A stretch of 64,000 nt of DNA from Planctomycetota bacterium (GTDB lineage Bacteria; Planctomycetota; B15-G4; SIAN01): the NCBI GenBank assembly GCA_016795285.1, contig JAEUIC010000026.1, positions 1-64,000 of the forward strand. Reading direction: 5' to 3'. Position numbers and translations under genes: made by a program. This document shows positions 45,301 to 52,838 of the stretch, piece after piece. The notes under the pieces were generated by a model. The model saw only the letters and a program-made list of their open reading frames with translations, did no database searches and had not been told where the DNA came from. The first letter of the stretch is position 1. Every line of letters starts with the position of its first letter.

Positions 45301-45703
45301 CGGCGAGCAGCGCATCGATGCGGGAGTGCAGCGCGCGATCGGCGTCGCCGCGCGCGCGGCGCGCGAGGTGGAGCGACTCGGCGAGTCGCCACCGCTCGCC
45401 GGCGCGCGCGCGGAACGCGTCGGGCAGCTCGCCTTCGTCGCGTTGCCGGCGCCACTGGCAGAGCGCGGCGTAGAGCGCGAGGTCGGCGTCGCGGCTGGCC
45501 GGATGGAGCGCCGCGACGGCGAGCAGCGCGTCGACCCGCTCCGCCGGCGGGCGGTGCGCCGCCGCGAGCCGATCGAGCGTCGACGGCGGTGGCGCCGTCC
45601 CCGCAGGCGAGCCGGACGACTGCGCAGCGAGGCGCGCCGCCAGCGCCGACGACAGCACCACGAGGAGCAGCGCCGCGCTTCGCCAACGCGATCGAGTCGC
45701 CAT
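39377..45703 (-). CDS. bacterial alpha-2-macroglobulin-like protein
   Basis: 2108 residues. Signal peptide (SAALLLVVLSSALAARLAA). Successive macroglobulin beta domains cover the first half; the central block includes VAIVDESLFLLERDRTLPP and LPAVRTDGEGRGEFTVTWPDDLARWRV. The thioester site is GCAEQ with Cys1048 (YPHGCAEQTLSRL), able to trap attacking proteases covalently. It is followed by a helical thioester domain and an unusually long C-terminal helical region of about 600 residues. Bacterial homologues guard the envelope and are often next to penicillin-binding protein 1C; none is seen here. GGAG six bases before the ATG at 45703 favours it over the GTG ten codons earlier. Confidence 0.9.
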   Translation of the reverse strand: MATRSRWRSAALLLVVLSSALAARLAAQSSGSPAGTAPPPSTLDRLAAAHRPPAERVDALLAVAALHPASRDADLALYAALCQWRRQRDEGELPDAFRARAGERWRLAESLHLARRARGDADRALHSRIDALLAELGPATGALRRLAPGMPLDLPLPLAAELQVRVDRLADVEAARAAWLLPGEAPPLLDRVVPAGRYDIELPALAPGSYRVLLREVDGARAQVQPLLVSALEVVAQWRGERLVALLLFEGEPAAGGTARFVDEAGVERASGRADAAGLVTLATGAERGVLYAALEREAGRHEALVAVDSSGVEQRHDDLLAHLLVDAPLHRAGDAVRGRVVVREVVDAQAPAIGGAREVALALRPLADAPLEMRFWPGTSDEVVQRGRCDATGLLAFELPLPPTAPLGPLTIEVALASEVPATATAALEPERRATRRVLLQAAPTVVSAVKRPPLLLSVDWPQRFVRGAPRPQVGVVARLPAGAPAGELEGTLCVRTAGYEEIERFVLDGEGRATLPLACETLATKGVWAATHLALELRVVAPDGQEVVQRGQLLLERPAAEPSKTAATDDATAEASAAEATDAPIVLALDCTTATPIAGAPLAFALRGRPHAWVVVTAGRSVPLAAHALQLDGEGRGEWRVATTAGWWPQVEVVASSERAADASPEESGGWGSGWCGERWNRDGGDRCTQTVALRSPRGPVAAQLREADATFAPGTTTTLHLDTRTADGAPCAASVAVAIVDESLFLLERDRTLPPWRALEPEATFAREGDAVTLAPTSRRRLFGELFRDGVLTDRFDSVAPNYGSGGATVGPGSGNFVRDELRAVAAFLPAVRTDGEGRGEFTVTWPDDLARWRVTLVAVTDGEGGEITRAHVETARDPDVTLLVPRFLRAGDRVEVLALATTRSATPREVALDVTLHAVPDGALGGPFAATAGAPTAAPLRTTLTAASPWRVALPLQALAPGAAALTVELPGLDGERRALPLLPATLERRTSATGALHGTTPLELAPPPIAGATAGALTVTVLADRGALLAEAAEWLGAYPHGCAEQTLSRLAPLFAAASARRRLAPAAAPLDAEQTARFAAGMARVRQLADPDGYAWWPGGELDLAMTPVVLHGLALARDAGLDPARHGALRDFSRGLLGECAKALQDAGGDPRAALAKLPRNERLGDPSAGDDEAASEPFRAQRLAELAVAALVAAPSDATARAAVVALLQGDAPLTPSLQARSGLAAFAAGERAAAERAWSRPTGAAATPEVVPLEADEVTRVAHRLALAQRLGRPAAEREPLVAALLQAFAEGRVGTTWATAVALCALADDAARDGGDVAATAATDAANAANAAQHAVPPIVECDGVRVELRARGAGRFVGELPAPLGTAAGRVRVVGHAGGSALVVVARRWQVAALPEASWSAPFDVTREAWRIVRRDGREVREPLARDGAAWRCRVGDTLECEVTLRAPSGASYVACTVPLPAGVELVDRDRGGEARDEAVVFAAPRIAPLQPHRFTVRMVAAFAGRFAWPGAVVEAMYRPEQSGACGSAELAIAPRGETVAVTPTWLLPEALARNAERWARAAGGATDQAADDAAERAAELLREEDAELPLDPLESVVEAEHVANWFRAEVAAAVAPSAGVRSGRLSSAARASLAAIEQFFGEVAAALAVGRPTVRRALLAQAIATECELPELFGAPPHPEERRLLAAREVVLHALVDALLAALDDPAAPIDALAFPELLARLEPTERLSFATRCFAAAERRGAEGLDAMEALLDWLEDEVELATPLGGKLVRLCGAEAIEPSVAEAAWWALSPASRAQLPFEWLRRSRAPEEALDALLDVLLDAGDEAAAARLAQIDDATLLRLRLDVAETELLERELLARARARPADFAREASRPAERRWQLLLALACGEAGAVERVRERLDGETAPGERAELEEALLPHATVEDLLARRFERYSDRFDDDAGVERLRAQFVGMTAAELSAAFAADAARCTGRAASETLLLPPLELLVAAPAAAWRAAWPDYVAWRERCSPCWPEFAREELAELECGRTGHVTSWRDDAGVVHAVAPTDAEEWRELALAFAAFEGRPPSAASEPAALVEAWREEELARGLSELPR

Positions 45704-45928
45704 CGTCCACTCCTGTCTCGCCCGGCCCAGCACCGGCAGATGTCACCGGCGCGCCACGCCGCCACGCGTGCGCGCGCCGGCGGCCCGCGCGCCACCGACG
45801 CCCCCGCCTCCCAGTGCAAGCCGCGCACCGGGAACTGCACGTCGCCGCGTCGGTCACTACGCTCGAGCCCTCCTCGCCCCCTCCACCCGCGGCGCGCCGC
45901 CGCCCGCTCGAACCACCGAGGTCTCCCG

Positions 45929-47329
45929 ATGTCGCCCACCGCTGCCGCCCGCCTCGCGTTCGTCGCGCTCCTCGCTCCTGGCGCTCGCGCGGACGAAGCG
46001 ACGCCGCAGCTCGGCAGCTGGCGCGCCTGGCTCGCCACGCCGGGCGGCGAGCTGCCGTTCGCGCTCGAGTTCGCGCGCGGCCGCGCCAGCGAGCCGGCGA
46101 GCAGCGGCACGAACAGCACCACCAGCACCAGCAGCACCGACGCGGCGTGGCGCGCGACGATCGGCAACGGGCGCGAGGCGATCGCGGTCGACGAGGTCGC
46201 CATCGACGCCGCGACCGCCACCGTCACGCTCGACTTCCCCCACTACGACAGCCGCATCACGGCGACGCTGCGCGACGCGGGCACTCGCCTCGACGGCACC
46301 TACCGCCGCCGCCGCAACGCGACCGAGTGGGTCGAGCTGCCCTTCCACGCCACGGCCGGCGCAGCGAAGCGCTTCTCCGACGCGCTGCTGCAGGCGCCGC
46401 CGCCCGGCACCGATCGCGAGCCGCTCGCGCGCGAACTCGCCGCCGCGGCAGCACGCGCGAGCGGCCGCTTCGCCGTCCAGTTCTCCGCCAGCGACGACCC
46501 GGCCGTCGCGCTCTTCGAGGTGGCGCCGGACGGCAGCGCGAGCGGCACCTTCCTCACCACGACCGGCGACTACCGCTTCCTCGCCGGCTCGCTCGATCGC
46601 GCGTGGCCCGGCGACGACGGGCTGGTCGGCTGCTGCGACGACGGCCTGCCGCACCACTTCCTGCGCCTCTCCTGCTTCGACGGCGCGCACGCCTTCCTGT
46701 TCGAAGCGGAACTGCTGGAGGACGGCTCGCTCGCCGGCAGCTTCTGGTCGGGCGATCGCTGGCACGAGACGTGGAAGGCGCGGCGCGACTCGACCGCCGC
46801 ACTGCCCGACGGCTTCACCCTCTCGCGCGCGAGCGGCGCGGCGCAGCTGCACGAGCTGCCGCTGCGCGACCTCGACGGCAAGGTGCGCCACCTCGGCGAG
46901 GCGGCGTTCGCGGGCCGGGCGCAGCTCGTCGTGCTGTTCGGCAGCTGGTGCCCGAACTGCCACGACGCCTGCGCGGAGCTGAAGGCGCTGCAGCGCGAGT
47001 TCGCGCCGCGCGGCTTGGCGCTGGTCGGCCTCGCCTTCGAGCAGACCGGCGACTTCGCGCGCGACGCGGAGCAGGTGCGCCGCTACGCGAAGCGCCACGC
47101 GATCGACTGGCCGCTCCTCCTCGCGGGCAGCGCCGACAAGGCGGCCGCCACCGCGACGCTCGGCGTGCTCGACCGGGTGCGCGCCTACCCGACCTTCCTC
47201 TTCGTCGCGGCCGACGGCACGCTCCGCGCGGTCCACACCGGCTTCAACGGCCCCGCCACCGGCGCCGCCCACGCCGCGCAGCACGCCGCCTTCGTGCGCA
47301 CGCTCGAGCCGCTGCTCGCCGGCGGGTGA
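45929..47329 (+). CDS. exported protein with C-terminal thioredoxin-like (TlpA/redoxin) domain
   Basis: 466 residues. Signal peptide (AARLAFVALLAPGARA). The N-terminal 300 residues form a beta-rich domain found in many planctomycete redoxins (ITATLRDAGTRLDGTYRRRR, GDYRFLAGSL). The C-terminal domain (about 310-466) is TlpA-like with LVVLFGSWCPNCHDACAELK, so the redox motif is Cys-Pro-Asn-Cys near residue 340, then a cis-Pro in YPTFLFV. It probably reduces or transfers disulfides in the periplasm, perhaps for cytochrome c maturation. GAGG seven bases before the ATG. It is divergent from the macroglobulin gene. Confidence 0.88.
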   Translation: MSPTAAARLAFVALLAPGARADEATPQLGSWRAWLATPGGELPFALEFARGRASEPASSGTNSTTSTSSTDAAWRATIGNGREAIAVDEVAIDAATATVTLDFPHYDSRITATLRDAGTRLDGTYRRRRNATEWVELPFHATAGAAKRFSDALLQAPPPGTDREPLARELAAAAARASGRFAVQFSASDDPAVALFEVAPDGSASGTFLTTTGDYRFLAGSLDRAWPGDDGLVGCCDDGLPHHFLRLSCFDGAHAFLFEAELLEDGSLAGSFWSGDRWHETWKARRDSTAALPDGFTLSRASGAAQLHELPLRDLDGKVRHLGEAAFAGRAQLVVLFGSWCPNCHDACAELKALQREFAPRGLALVGLAFEQTGDFARDAEQVRRYAKRHAIDWPLLLAGSADKAAATATLGVLDRVRAYPTFLFVAADGTLRAVHTGFNGPATGAAHAAQHAAFVRTLEPLLAGG

Positions 47330-47346
47330 CGCGGCCGCGCGCCGCG
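47330..47346. terminator. GC hairpin between convergent genes
   Basis: CGCGGC (47330-47335) pairs with GCCGCG (47341-47346) around a five-base loop, in the 32-nt gap between the redoxin gene and the histidine kinase gene. No T-tract. Confidence 0.3.
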
Positions 47347-47361
47347 GCGGCGCTGCGACGC

Positions 47362-48375
47362 TCAGTTCGCCGAGCGGGCGAGCTCCGGCGTGGCGACGGT
47401 CGGCCGCAGCGGCAGCTCGACGCGGAAGAGCGCGCCGCCGAGCGGGGAGCGGTCGAGTTCGAGCGCGCCGTCGTGGTCGTGCACCACCGCCTTCACCGAG
47501 GTGAGGCCGAGGCCGCTCCCGTCCGCCTTGGTGGTGAAGCACGCCTCGAAGATCCGTTCGCGCAGCTCCGGAGCGATGCCCGGACCGTCGTCGTGCACCT
47601 CGATCACCGCCCGCGCGCCATTGCGCCGCGCGCGCAGCTCGATCGCGCCGCGCCCCTCGAGCGCCTCGGCCGCGTTCAGCACGAGGTTCACGATCATCCG
47701 CTGGATGCCGGTGGCGCTGCCGTCGATCGGCAGGTCGTCGTCGATGGCCGCCGCGAGCCGGCAGCCGCGCACCTTCGCGTGCGAGCGGATCAGCTCGAGC
47801 GCCTCGCGCAGCGTCGTGCCGAGCTCGAGCGGCTGGTGCGGGGCGTTCGCGCGCCCCCGGCCGAGCTGCGTCAGCCGGCGTGCGAGGTCGCCGAATTGGG
47901 TGACGCTCTTCTCCAGCGCCTCCATCGCCTCGCCGCGCTCCGCGCCGGAGAGCTCCGCGTGGCGCAGCTCGCCGACGTGGAGCTGCGCGACCATCAACGA
48001 GTTGTTGATGTCGTGGGCGATCGCGGCCGCGAGCTCTCCCGCCAGCGCGCGCCGATCGGCCGCGGCGAGGCGCGCCTGCTGCTCGACCAGGTGGCGGCGC
48101 TGCGCCTCGATGCGGCGCAGCCAGGTCGCCGCCGCGAAGTAGAAGGCGACGCCCGTGACGACGACGAAGCCGGTCCCTTTCATCCGCTCGACCAGTTCGA
48201 GCTCTTGCTCATCGCTGGCGAAGACGGCGGCGAGGCGCGAGGAGACCAGGATGTACACGCTGCACAGCGCGACGTAGCCCGCCGCCAGCAGGGCGGCAGT
48301 GCGGCGCGGCCGGAGCGCGGCCGGGTCGGCCACCGCATCGGGCTCGACGACCGGCGCGTCGTTCGCTTCCACCAT
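47362..48375 (-). CDS. membrane sensor histidine kinase
   Basis: 337 residues. Two membrane helices (TAALLAAGYVALCSVYILVSS and GFVVVTGVAFYFAAATWL) with a very short loop between, so the input may be in the membrane. A coiled linker leads to the H-box AAIAHDINNSLMVAQ (His121), N-box NLVLNAAEALEG, G1 DDGPGIAPELRERIFEACFTTK and G2 GSGLGLTSVKAVV. No response regulator is adjacent, so it is an orphan in this window. Divergent from the P-type ATPase operon, which it might regulate (inference). GGAGAGGG directly precedes the ATG. Confidence 0.9.
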   Translation of the reverse strand: MVEANDAPVVEPDAVADPAALRPRRTAALLAAGYVALCSVYILVSSRLAAVFASDEQELELVERMKGTGFVVVTGVAFYFAAATWLRRIEAQRRHLVEQQARLAAADRRALAGELAAAIAHDINNSLMVAQLHVGELRHAELSGAERGEAMEALEKSVTQFGDLARRLTQLGRGRANAPHQPLELGTTLREALELIRSHAKVRGCRLAAAIDDDLPIDGSATGIQRMIVNLVLNAAEALEGRGAIELRARRNGARAVIEVHDDGPGIAPELRERIFEACFTTKADGSGLGLTSVKAVVHDHDGALELDRSPLGGALFRVELPLRPTVATPELARSAN

Positions 48376-48523
48376 CCCTCTCCCCCCCTGCGCCCGCCGC
48401 GGACCCCGCGTCTTCGAAGCGCTGGGCAATATGCCGCGGCCGCTCCCCCACCGTGAGGGGGCGTCCGACCGCGTGCCTTCGGCGGGACGAGCGGGGCACG
48501 AGGAACGGCGAGGAGCGCGACGG

Positions 48524-51310
48524 ATGGCGAGCGGAGTGGATCGTGCAGCCGCGGCGCGTGCGTGGCATGCGGAGCCCCCCGCTGCGGTGGCCGCCGAACT
48601 CGCCGCCGATCCGGCGCGCGGACTGACGGGCGCGGAGGCGGCGGCGCGCCTGGCGCGGCACGGACCGAACGCGCTGCCCGAGCAGGGGCGCCGTTCGCTG
48701 GCGGCGCTGTTCTTCAGCCAGTTCCGCAATCCGCTGATCTACCTCCTCTTCGCCGCCGCGGCGCTCGCGCTGCTGCTCGGCGAGACCAGCGATGCCGTGG
48801 TGATCGCGGTGGTCGTGCTGCTGAACGCGCTGATCGGCACCTTCCAGGAGGGGCGCGCCGAGCGGTCGCTGGCGGCGCTGCGCCGCCTCACCGAGCAGTC
48901 GGCGCGCGTCGTGCGCGACGGCGGCGAGCAGCGCATCGCGGCGCGCGAGCTGGTGCCGGGCGATCTGCTGGTGCTCGATGCCGGCGACGCGATCGGCGCC
49001 GACGCGCGCCTGCTGGAGGGGGTCGCGCTGCAGGTCGCCGAGGCGGCGCTGACCGGCGAGTCGACCGCGGTGGAGAAGCGGGTCGAGCCGGTTCCCGCCG
49101 CGACGCCGCTCGCCGAGCGCGCCTCGATGCTCCACGCCGGCACGCACGTCACCACCGGTCGCGCGCGCGCGCTGGTGGTCGCCACGGGCGCGGCGACCGA
49201 GCTCGGCGCGATCGCGGAGATGGCCGGCGCTGCGGAGCAGCCGAAGACGCCGCTCGAGCGCCGCATCGCGCAGTTCGGACGCGCCGTGGTGGCGGCGGCG
49301 GCGCTGCTGCTGCTGCTGGTCTTCGCGATCGGCTGGTGGCGCGGCCTGCCGCTCGGCGAAGTGGCGATGGTGGCGATCAGCCAGGTGGTCGGCATGGTGC
49401 CGGAGGGGCTCCCGGTCGCCAGCACGATCGCGCTGGCGATCGGCGTGCAGCGCATGGCGAAGCGGCGCGCGGTGGTGCGCCGCCTCTCGGCGGTCGAGAC
49501 GCTCGGTTCGACGACGGTGATCTGCACCGACAAGACCGGCACGCTCACGAAGAACGAGATGACGGTGAACGCGCTGGTGCTGGCCGACGGGCGGCGCTTC
49601 ACCGTGGACGGCAGCGGCTTCGAGCCGGCGGGCGCGATCAGTGCCGAGAGCGGCGCGGCCGAGGGGGCGCCGCATCCTGCGGAGCCGGCGCGCGACGCGC
49701 CGCTGCGCGAGCTGATCGCCGCGGGGCTCCTCTGCAACGACGCGCAGCTCGACGGCCCGCGCCGCGAGGAGCCGAAGTGGCGGCCGGTCGGCGATCCGAC
49801 CGAGGTGGCGCTGGTGACGCTGGCGGCGAAGGCGGGGCTCGCTGCGCGCGAGGAGCGGGCGGCCGCACCGCGGCGCGGCGAACTCCCCTTCGATCCGGCG
49901 CTGAAGCTGATGGCGACGCAGCACGACGGGCCGCACGGCCCGCGCGTCTGGCTGAAGGGCGCCCCCGAGGCGGTGGCGCGCCTCGCCGCTGGCGCGCGCG
50001 ACGACGGCGAGCCGCCGCTCGCGACGCCGGCGCTGCAGGCCGCGCTCGAGAGCGAGGCGCAGCGGCTCGCCGAGCAGGCGTTGCGCGTGCTGGCGATCGG
50101 CGCGGTCGACGGCGTCGCGCTCGACGCGGAGCGCGGCTTCGCGGCTCTCGCTGGGCGGGTGCGGCTGCTCGGGCTGGTCGGCCAGCGCGATCCGCCGCGC
50201 GCCGAGGTGGAGCTGGCGGTGGCGCGCTGCGCGAGCGCGGGCATCCGCACCGTCATGGTGACCGGCGACCATGCGGCGACCGGGCTCGCCATCGCGCGGC
50301 AGCTCTCGATCGCGCGCGCGGACGAGGAGGCGGTCGACGGGCCGGCGCTCGAGCGGATGGACGACGCGACGCTCGCCCAGCGGATCGAGTCGATCGCCGT
50401 CTTCGCTCGCGTCCACCCGGCGCAGAAGCTGCGCATCGTGCGCGCGCTGCAGTCGCGCGGCGCGGTGGTGGCGATGACCGGCGACGGCGTGAACGACGCG
50501 CCCGCGCTGCTGCAGGCCGACGTCGGCATCGCGATGGGCCGCAGCGGCACGGAGGTCGCCAAGGAGGCGGCGAAGATCGTGCTGGTCGACGACGACTTCT
50601 CGACGATCGTCGCGGCGGTCGAGGAGGGGCGCGTCGTCTACCGCAACCTGAAGAAGTCGGTGCTGCTGCTCTTCTCGACCTCGTCGGCGGAGGTGGCGGT
50701 GCTGATCGCCTGCCTCGCGCTCGGCTATCCGCCGCCGTTCGCTGCGGTGCAGATCCTCTGGAACAACCTCGTCACCGAAGGGCTCGTCACGGTGAACCTG
50801 GTGATGGAGCCGGCCGAGGGCGACGAGATGAGCCGGCCGCCGATCGCGCGCGGCGAGCCGCTGCTGACCCGCATCCTGCTCCACCGCATGGCGGTGATGA
50901 CGACGGCGATCGTCGCGTCGACGCTCGGCTGGTTCCTCGCGCGCACCCACGCGGGCGTGCCCGCCGCGCAGGTGCAGACCGAGACCTTCACGCTGCTGGC
51001 GATCTGCGAGTGGTTCAACGTGCTGAACTGCCGCTCGGAGACGAAGAGCGCGCTCAGCCTGAGCGTGCTGAAGAACCGCTGGCTGATCGCCGGACTGCTG
51101 CTGGGGAACCTCCTGCAAGTGGCGGTGGTCTACTGGCCCCCGTTCGCCCGCGTGCTCCACACCGTGCCGTTCGGGCCGGGGGTGGCGCTGGCACTCGCCG
51201 CGGTGGGCAGCGCCGTCCTCTGGGCCGAGGAGCTGCGCAAGCTCTGGGTACGGAAGCGTCGTCCGCTCGGGACGATCCCTCTCCCTCGCGCCGCCGCCCC
51301 CGGTCGATGA
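48524..51310 (+). CDS. P-type (P2) cation-transporting ATPase
   Basis: 928 residues. Complete P2-type pump: N-terminal cytoplasmic domain, helices 1-2 (NPLIYLLFAAAALALLLGE, AVVIAVVVLLNALIGTF), actuator motif ALTGESTAVEK, helix 4 MVPEGLPVAS, phosphorylation site CTDKTGTLTKNEMT with Asp336, nucleotide domain KGAPEAV, hinge MTGDGVNDAPALLQADVGIAMG, and a six-helix C-terminal membrane domain. The PEGLP motif and length fit a Ca2+ or Na+/K+-like pump; ion specificity cannot be decided by eye. GAGGAG eight bases before the ATG. First gene of a rightward group with the CBS and pirin genes. Confidence 0.93.
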   Translation: MASGVDRAAAARAWHAEPPAAVAAELAADPARGLTGAEAAARLARHGPNALPEQGRRSLAALFFSQFRNPLIYLLFAAAALALLLGETSDAVVIAVVVLLNALIGTFQEGRAERSLAALRRLTEQSARVVRDGGEQRIAARELVPGDLLVLDAGDAIGADARLLEGVALQVAEAALTGESTAVEKRVEPVPAATPLAERASMLHAGTHVTTGRARALVVATGAATELGAIAEMAGAAEQPKTPLERRIAQFGRAVVAAAALLLLLVFAIGWWRGLPLGEVAMVAISQVVGMVPEGLPVASTIALAIGVQRMAKRRAVVRRLSAVETLGSTTVICTDKTGTLTKNEMTVNALVLADGRRFTVDGSGFEPAGAISAESGAAEGAPHPAEPARDAPLRELIAAGLLCNDAQLDGPRREEPKWRPVGDPTEVALVTLAAKAGLAAREERAAAPRRGELPFDPALKLMATQHDGPHGPRVWLKGAPEAVARLAAGARDDGEPPLATPALQAALESEAQRLAEQALRVLAIGAVDGVALDAERGFAALAGRVRLLGLVGQRDPPRAEVELAVARCASAGIRTVMVTGDHAATGLAIARQLSIARADEEAVDGPALERMDDATLAQRIESIAVFARVHPAQKLRIVRALQSRGAVVAMTGDGVNDAPALLQADVGIAMGRSGTEVAKEAAKIVLVDDDFSTIVAAVEEGRVVYRNLKKSVLLLFSTSSAEVAVLIACLALGYPPPFAAVQILWNNLVTEGLVTVNLVMEPAEGDEMSRPPIARGEPLLTRILLHRMAVMTTAIVASTLGWFLARTHAGVPAAQVQTETFTLLAICEWFNVLNCRSETKSALSLSVLKNRWLIAGLLLGNLLQVAVVYWPPFARVLHTVPFGPGVALALAAVGSAVLWAEELRKLWVRKRRPLGTIPLPRAAAPGR

Positions 51311-51337
51311 GAGGCGCGCCCATCGTGGAGCGCCTCG

Positions 51338-51766
51338 ATGACCGTCGCCGAATTCATGACGCCCCATCCCGTCACGGTCGGGCTCGACGAGCCGATCCCG
51401 GCGCTGCTCGAGCTCTTCGCCGACCACCACTGCCACCACCTGCTGGTGGTCGACAAGGGCGCGCTGGTCGGGGTGATCTCCGATCGCGACGTGCTGCGCC
51501 ACCTGAGCCCGTTCGCCGGCACGCTCGCCGAGCAACGCCGCGACCTCGACACCGTCCGGCTGCACGCCCACCAGATCATGACGCGCGAGCCGCTCATCGC
51601 CGATCCGGACGAGGAGATCGACGAGGTCGCCGCGCGGTTGCTGCGCGCCGGCATCTCCTGCCTGCCGGTGGTGCGCAAGAGCGGGCGCCTCGTCGGAGTG
51701 CTCACCTGGCGCGATCTGCTGCGCGCGCTCCTCTCGGTGCAGCCGCCGCTGCTGCGAGGAGTCTGA
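51338..51766 (+). CDS. tandem CBS-domain protein
   Basis: 142 residues, made only of two CBS motifs: MTVAEFMTPHPVTVGLDEPI...GVISDRDVLRHL and IMTREPLIADPDEEIDEV...GVLTWRDLLRALL. Such free-standing pairs bind adenine nucleotides and often control a partner channel or enzyme. The gene begins 27 nt after the ATPase gene, so it may sense energy state for the pump. GGAG precedes the ATG. There is a His-rich stretch (DHHCHHLL) in the first motif. Confidence 0.9.
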   Translation: MTVAEFMTPHPVTVGLDEPIPALLELFADHHCHHLLVVDKGALVGVISDRDVLRHLSPFAGTLAEQRRDLDTVRLHAHQIMTREPLIADPDEEIDEVAARLLRAGISCLPVVRKSGRLVGVLTWRDLLRALLSVQPPLLRGV

Positions 51767-51814
51767 GAGCGACCCGCGGCGCGCCATGATGCGGCCTCCC
51801 TCGTGGAGCTCGCC

Positions 51815-52792
51815 ATGTCGTCCGCTGCCGATCCGTCACCGCTCGCGACCCGCAAGCGCCTCCATGCGATCGTGCCCGCCGGCGCGGGTCACTGGGTCGG
51901 CGACGGCTTCCCCGTGCGGAGCCTCTTCTCGCACGACACGCTGCGCGAGCGCGCCGGGCCGTTCCTGCTGCTCGACTACGCGGAGCCGCACGAGTTCGCG
52001 CCGCTCGAGGCGCGGGCCGCCGCCACCACGCGGCGCGGCGTCGGGCCGCACCCCCACCGCGGCTTCGAGACGGTGACGATCGTCTTCGCCGGCGAGGTCG
52101 ACCATCGCGACTCGCACGGCGGCGGCGGCACGATCGGGCCGGGCGACGTGCAGTGGATGACGGCCGCTTCGGGTCTCGTCCACGAGGAGTTCCACAGCGA
52201 GGCGTTCGCGCGGCGCGGCGGCACCCTCGAGATGGCGCAGCTCTGGGTCAACCTGCCGGCGCGCGACAAGCGCCACCCGCCGCGCTACCAGAGCCTCGCC
52301 GCTGCGACGATCCCGACCGTCGCGGTGCAGGACGGCGCCGGCTCGCTGCGCGTGATCGCCGGCAACCACGGCGGCGCGCGCGGCCCTGCTCGCACCTTCA
52401 CGCCGATCACGCTGCTCGATCTCCGGTTGCGCGCCGGCGGCAAGGTCGCGCTCGAGCTGCCGCGCGGCCACGCCACGCTGCTGCTCCTGCGCCGCGGAGC
52501 GGTGGCGCTGCCGGGACACGCGCTGCCTGGACACGCACTGCCAGTGGCGGCAGCACCGCGCCTCGCGCCGCTCGACCTCGCCGTCTTCGAGCGCAGCGAA
52601 CCGAGCGCGAGCAGCGCGACCGAGACGCTCGTGCTCGAGGCGCAAGAGGCGAGCGAGCTGCTCCTCTTCGACGGTGCGCCGATCGACGAGCCGATCGTCG
52701 CCTACGGGCCGTTCGTGATGAACACGCGCGCCGAGATCGTGCAGGCGATCGAGGACTACCAGGCGGGGCGGATGGGCGCGCTCGCGGAGTGA
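51815..52792 (+). CDS. pirin family protein
   Basis: 325 residues, double cupin fold. The N-terminal cupin has the iron-binding signature HPHRGFETVTIVFAGEVDHR, GDVQWMTAASGLVHEE (three His and one Glu). The C-terminal cupin has FTPITLLDLRLRAGGKVALELP and ends YGPFVMNTRAEIVQAIEDYQ, as in pirins. Pirins act as quercetinases or redox-dependent regulators. An LPGHA repeat (15 bp, twice) is inserted in the second domain. The ATG at 51815 has GGAG upstream; a GTG at 51803 is in frame. Confidence 0.9.
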   Translation: MSSAADPSPLATRKRLHAIVPAGAGHWVGDGFPVRSLFSHDTLRERAGPFLLLDYAEPHEFAPLEARAAATTRRGVGPHPHRGFETVTIVFAGEVDHRDSHGGGGTIGPGDVQWMTAASGLVHEEFHSEAFARRGGTLEMAQLWVNLPARDKRHPPRYQSLAAATIPTVAVQDGAGSLRVIAGNHGGARGPARTFTPITLLDLRLRAGGKVALELPRGHATLLLLRRGAVALPGHALPGHALPVAAAPRLAPLDLAVFERSEPSASSATETLVLEAQEASELLLFDGAPIDEPIVAYGPFVMNTRAEIVQAIEDYQAGRMGALAE

Positions 52793-52796
52793 GCGA

Positions 52797-52835
52797 CGCG
52801 GCACGTCGGAGCGCCCGCGCCAGCACCGTGCCGCG
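52797..52835. terminator. hairpin between convergent genes
   Basis: CGCGGCACG (52797-52805) pairs perfectly with CGTGCCGCG (52827-52835), nine pairs with a 21-nt loop, filling the 46-nt gap between the pirin gene and the cytochrome/LamG gene. No T-tract, so factor-independent termination is uncertain. Confidence 0.4.
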
Positions 52836-52838
52836 CGC

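Noticed and set aside
42305..45928. Long plus-strand frame ahead of the thioredoxin-domain gene
   Set aside because: Antisense of the alpha-2-macroglobulin gene; the true protein begins with a signal peptide at 45929.
48209..51787. Long minus-strand frame opposite the P-type ATPase
   Set aside because: Composition typical of antisense frames in GC-rich DNA; the plus-strand product is a complete ATPase.
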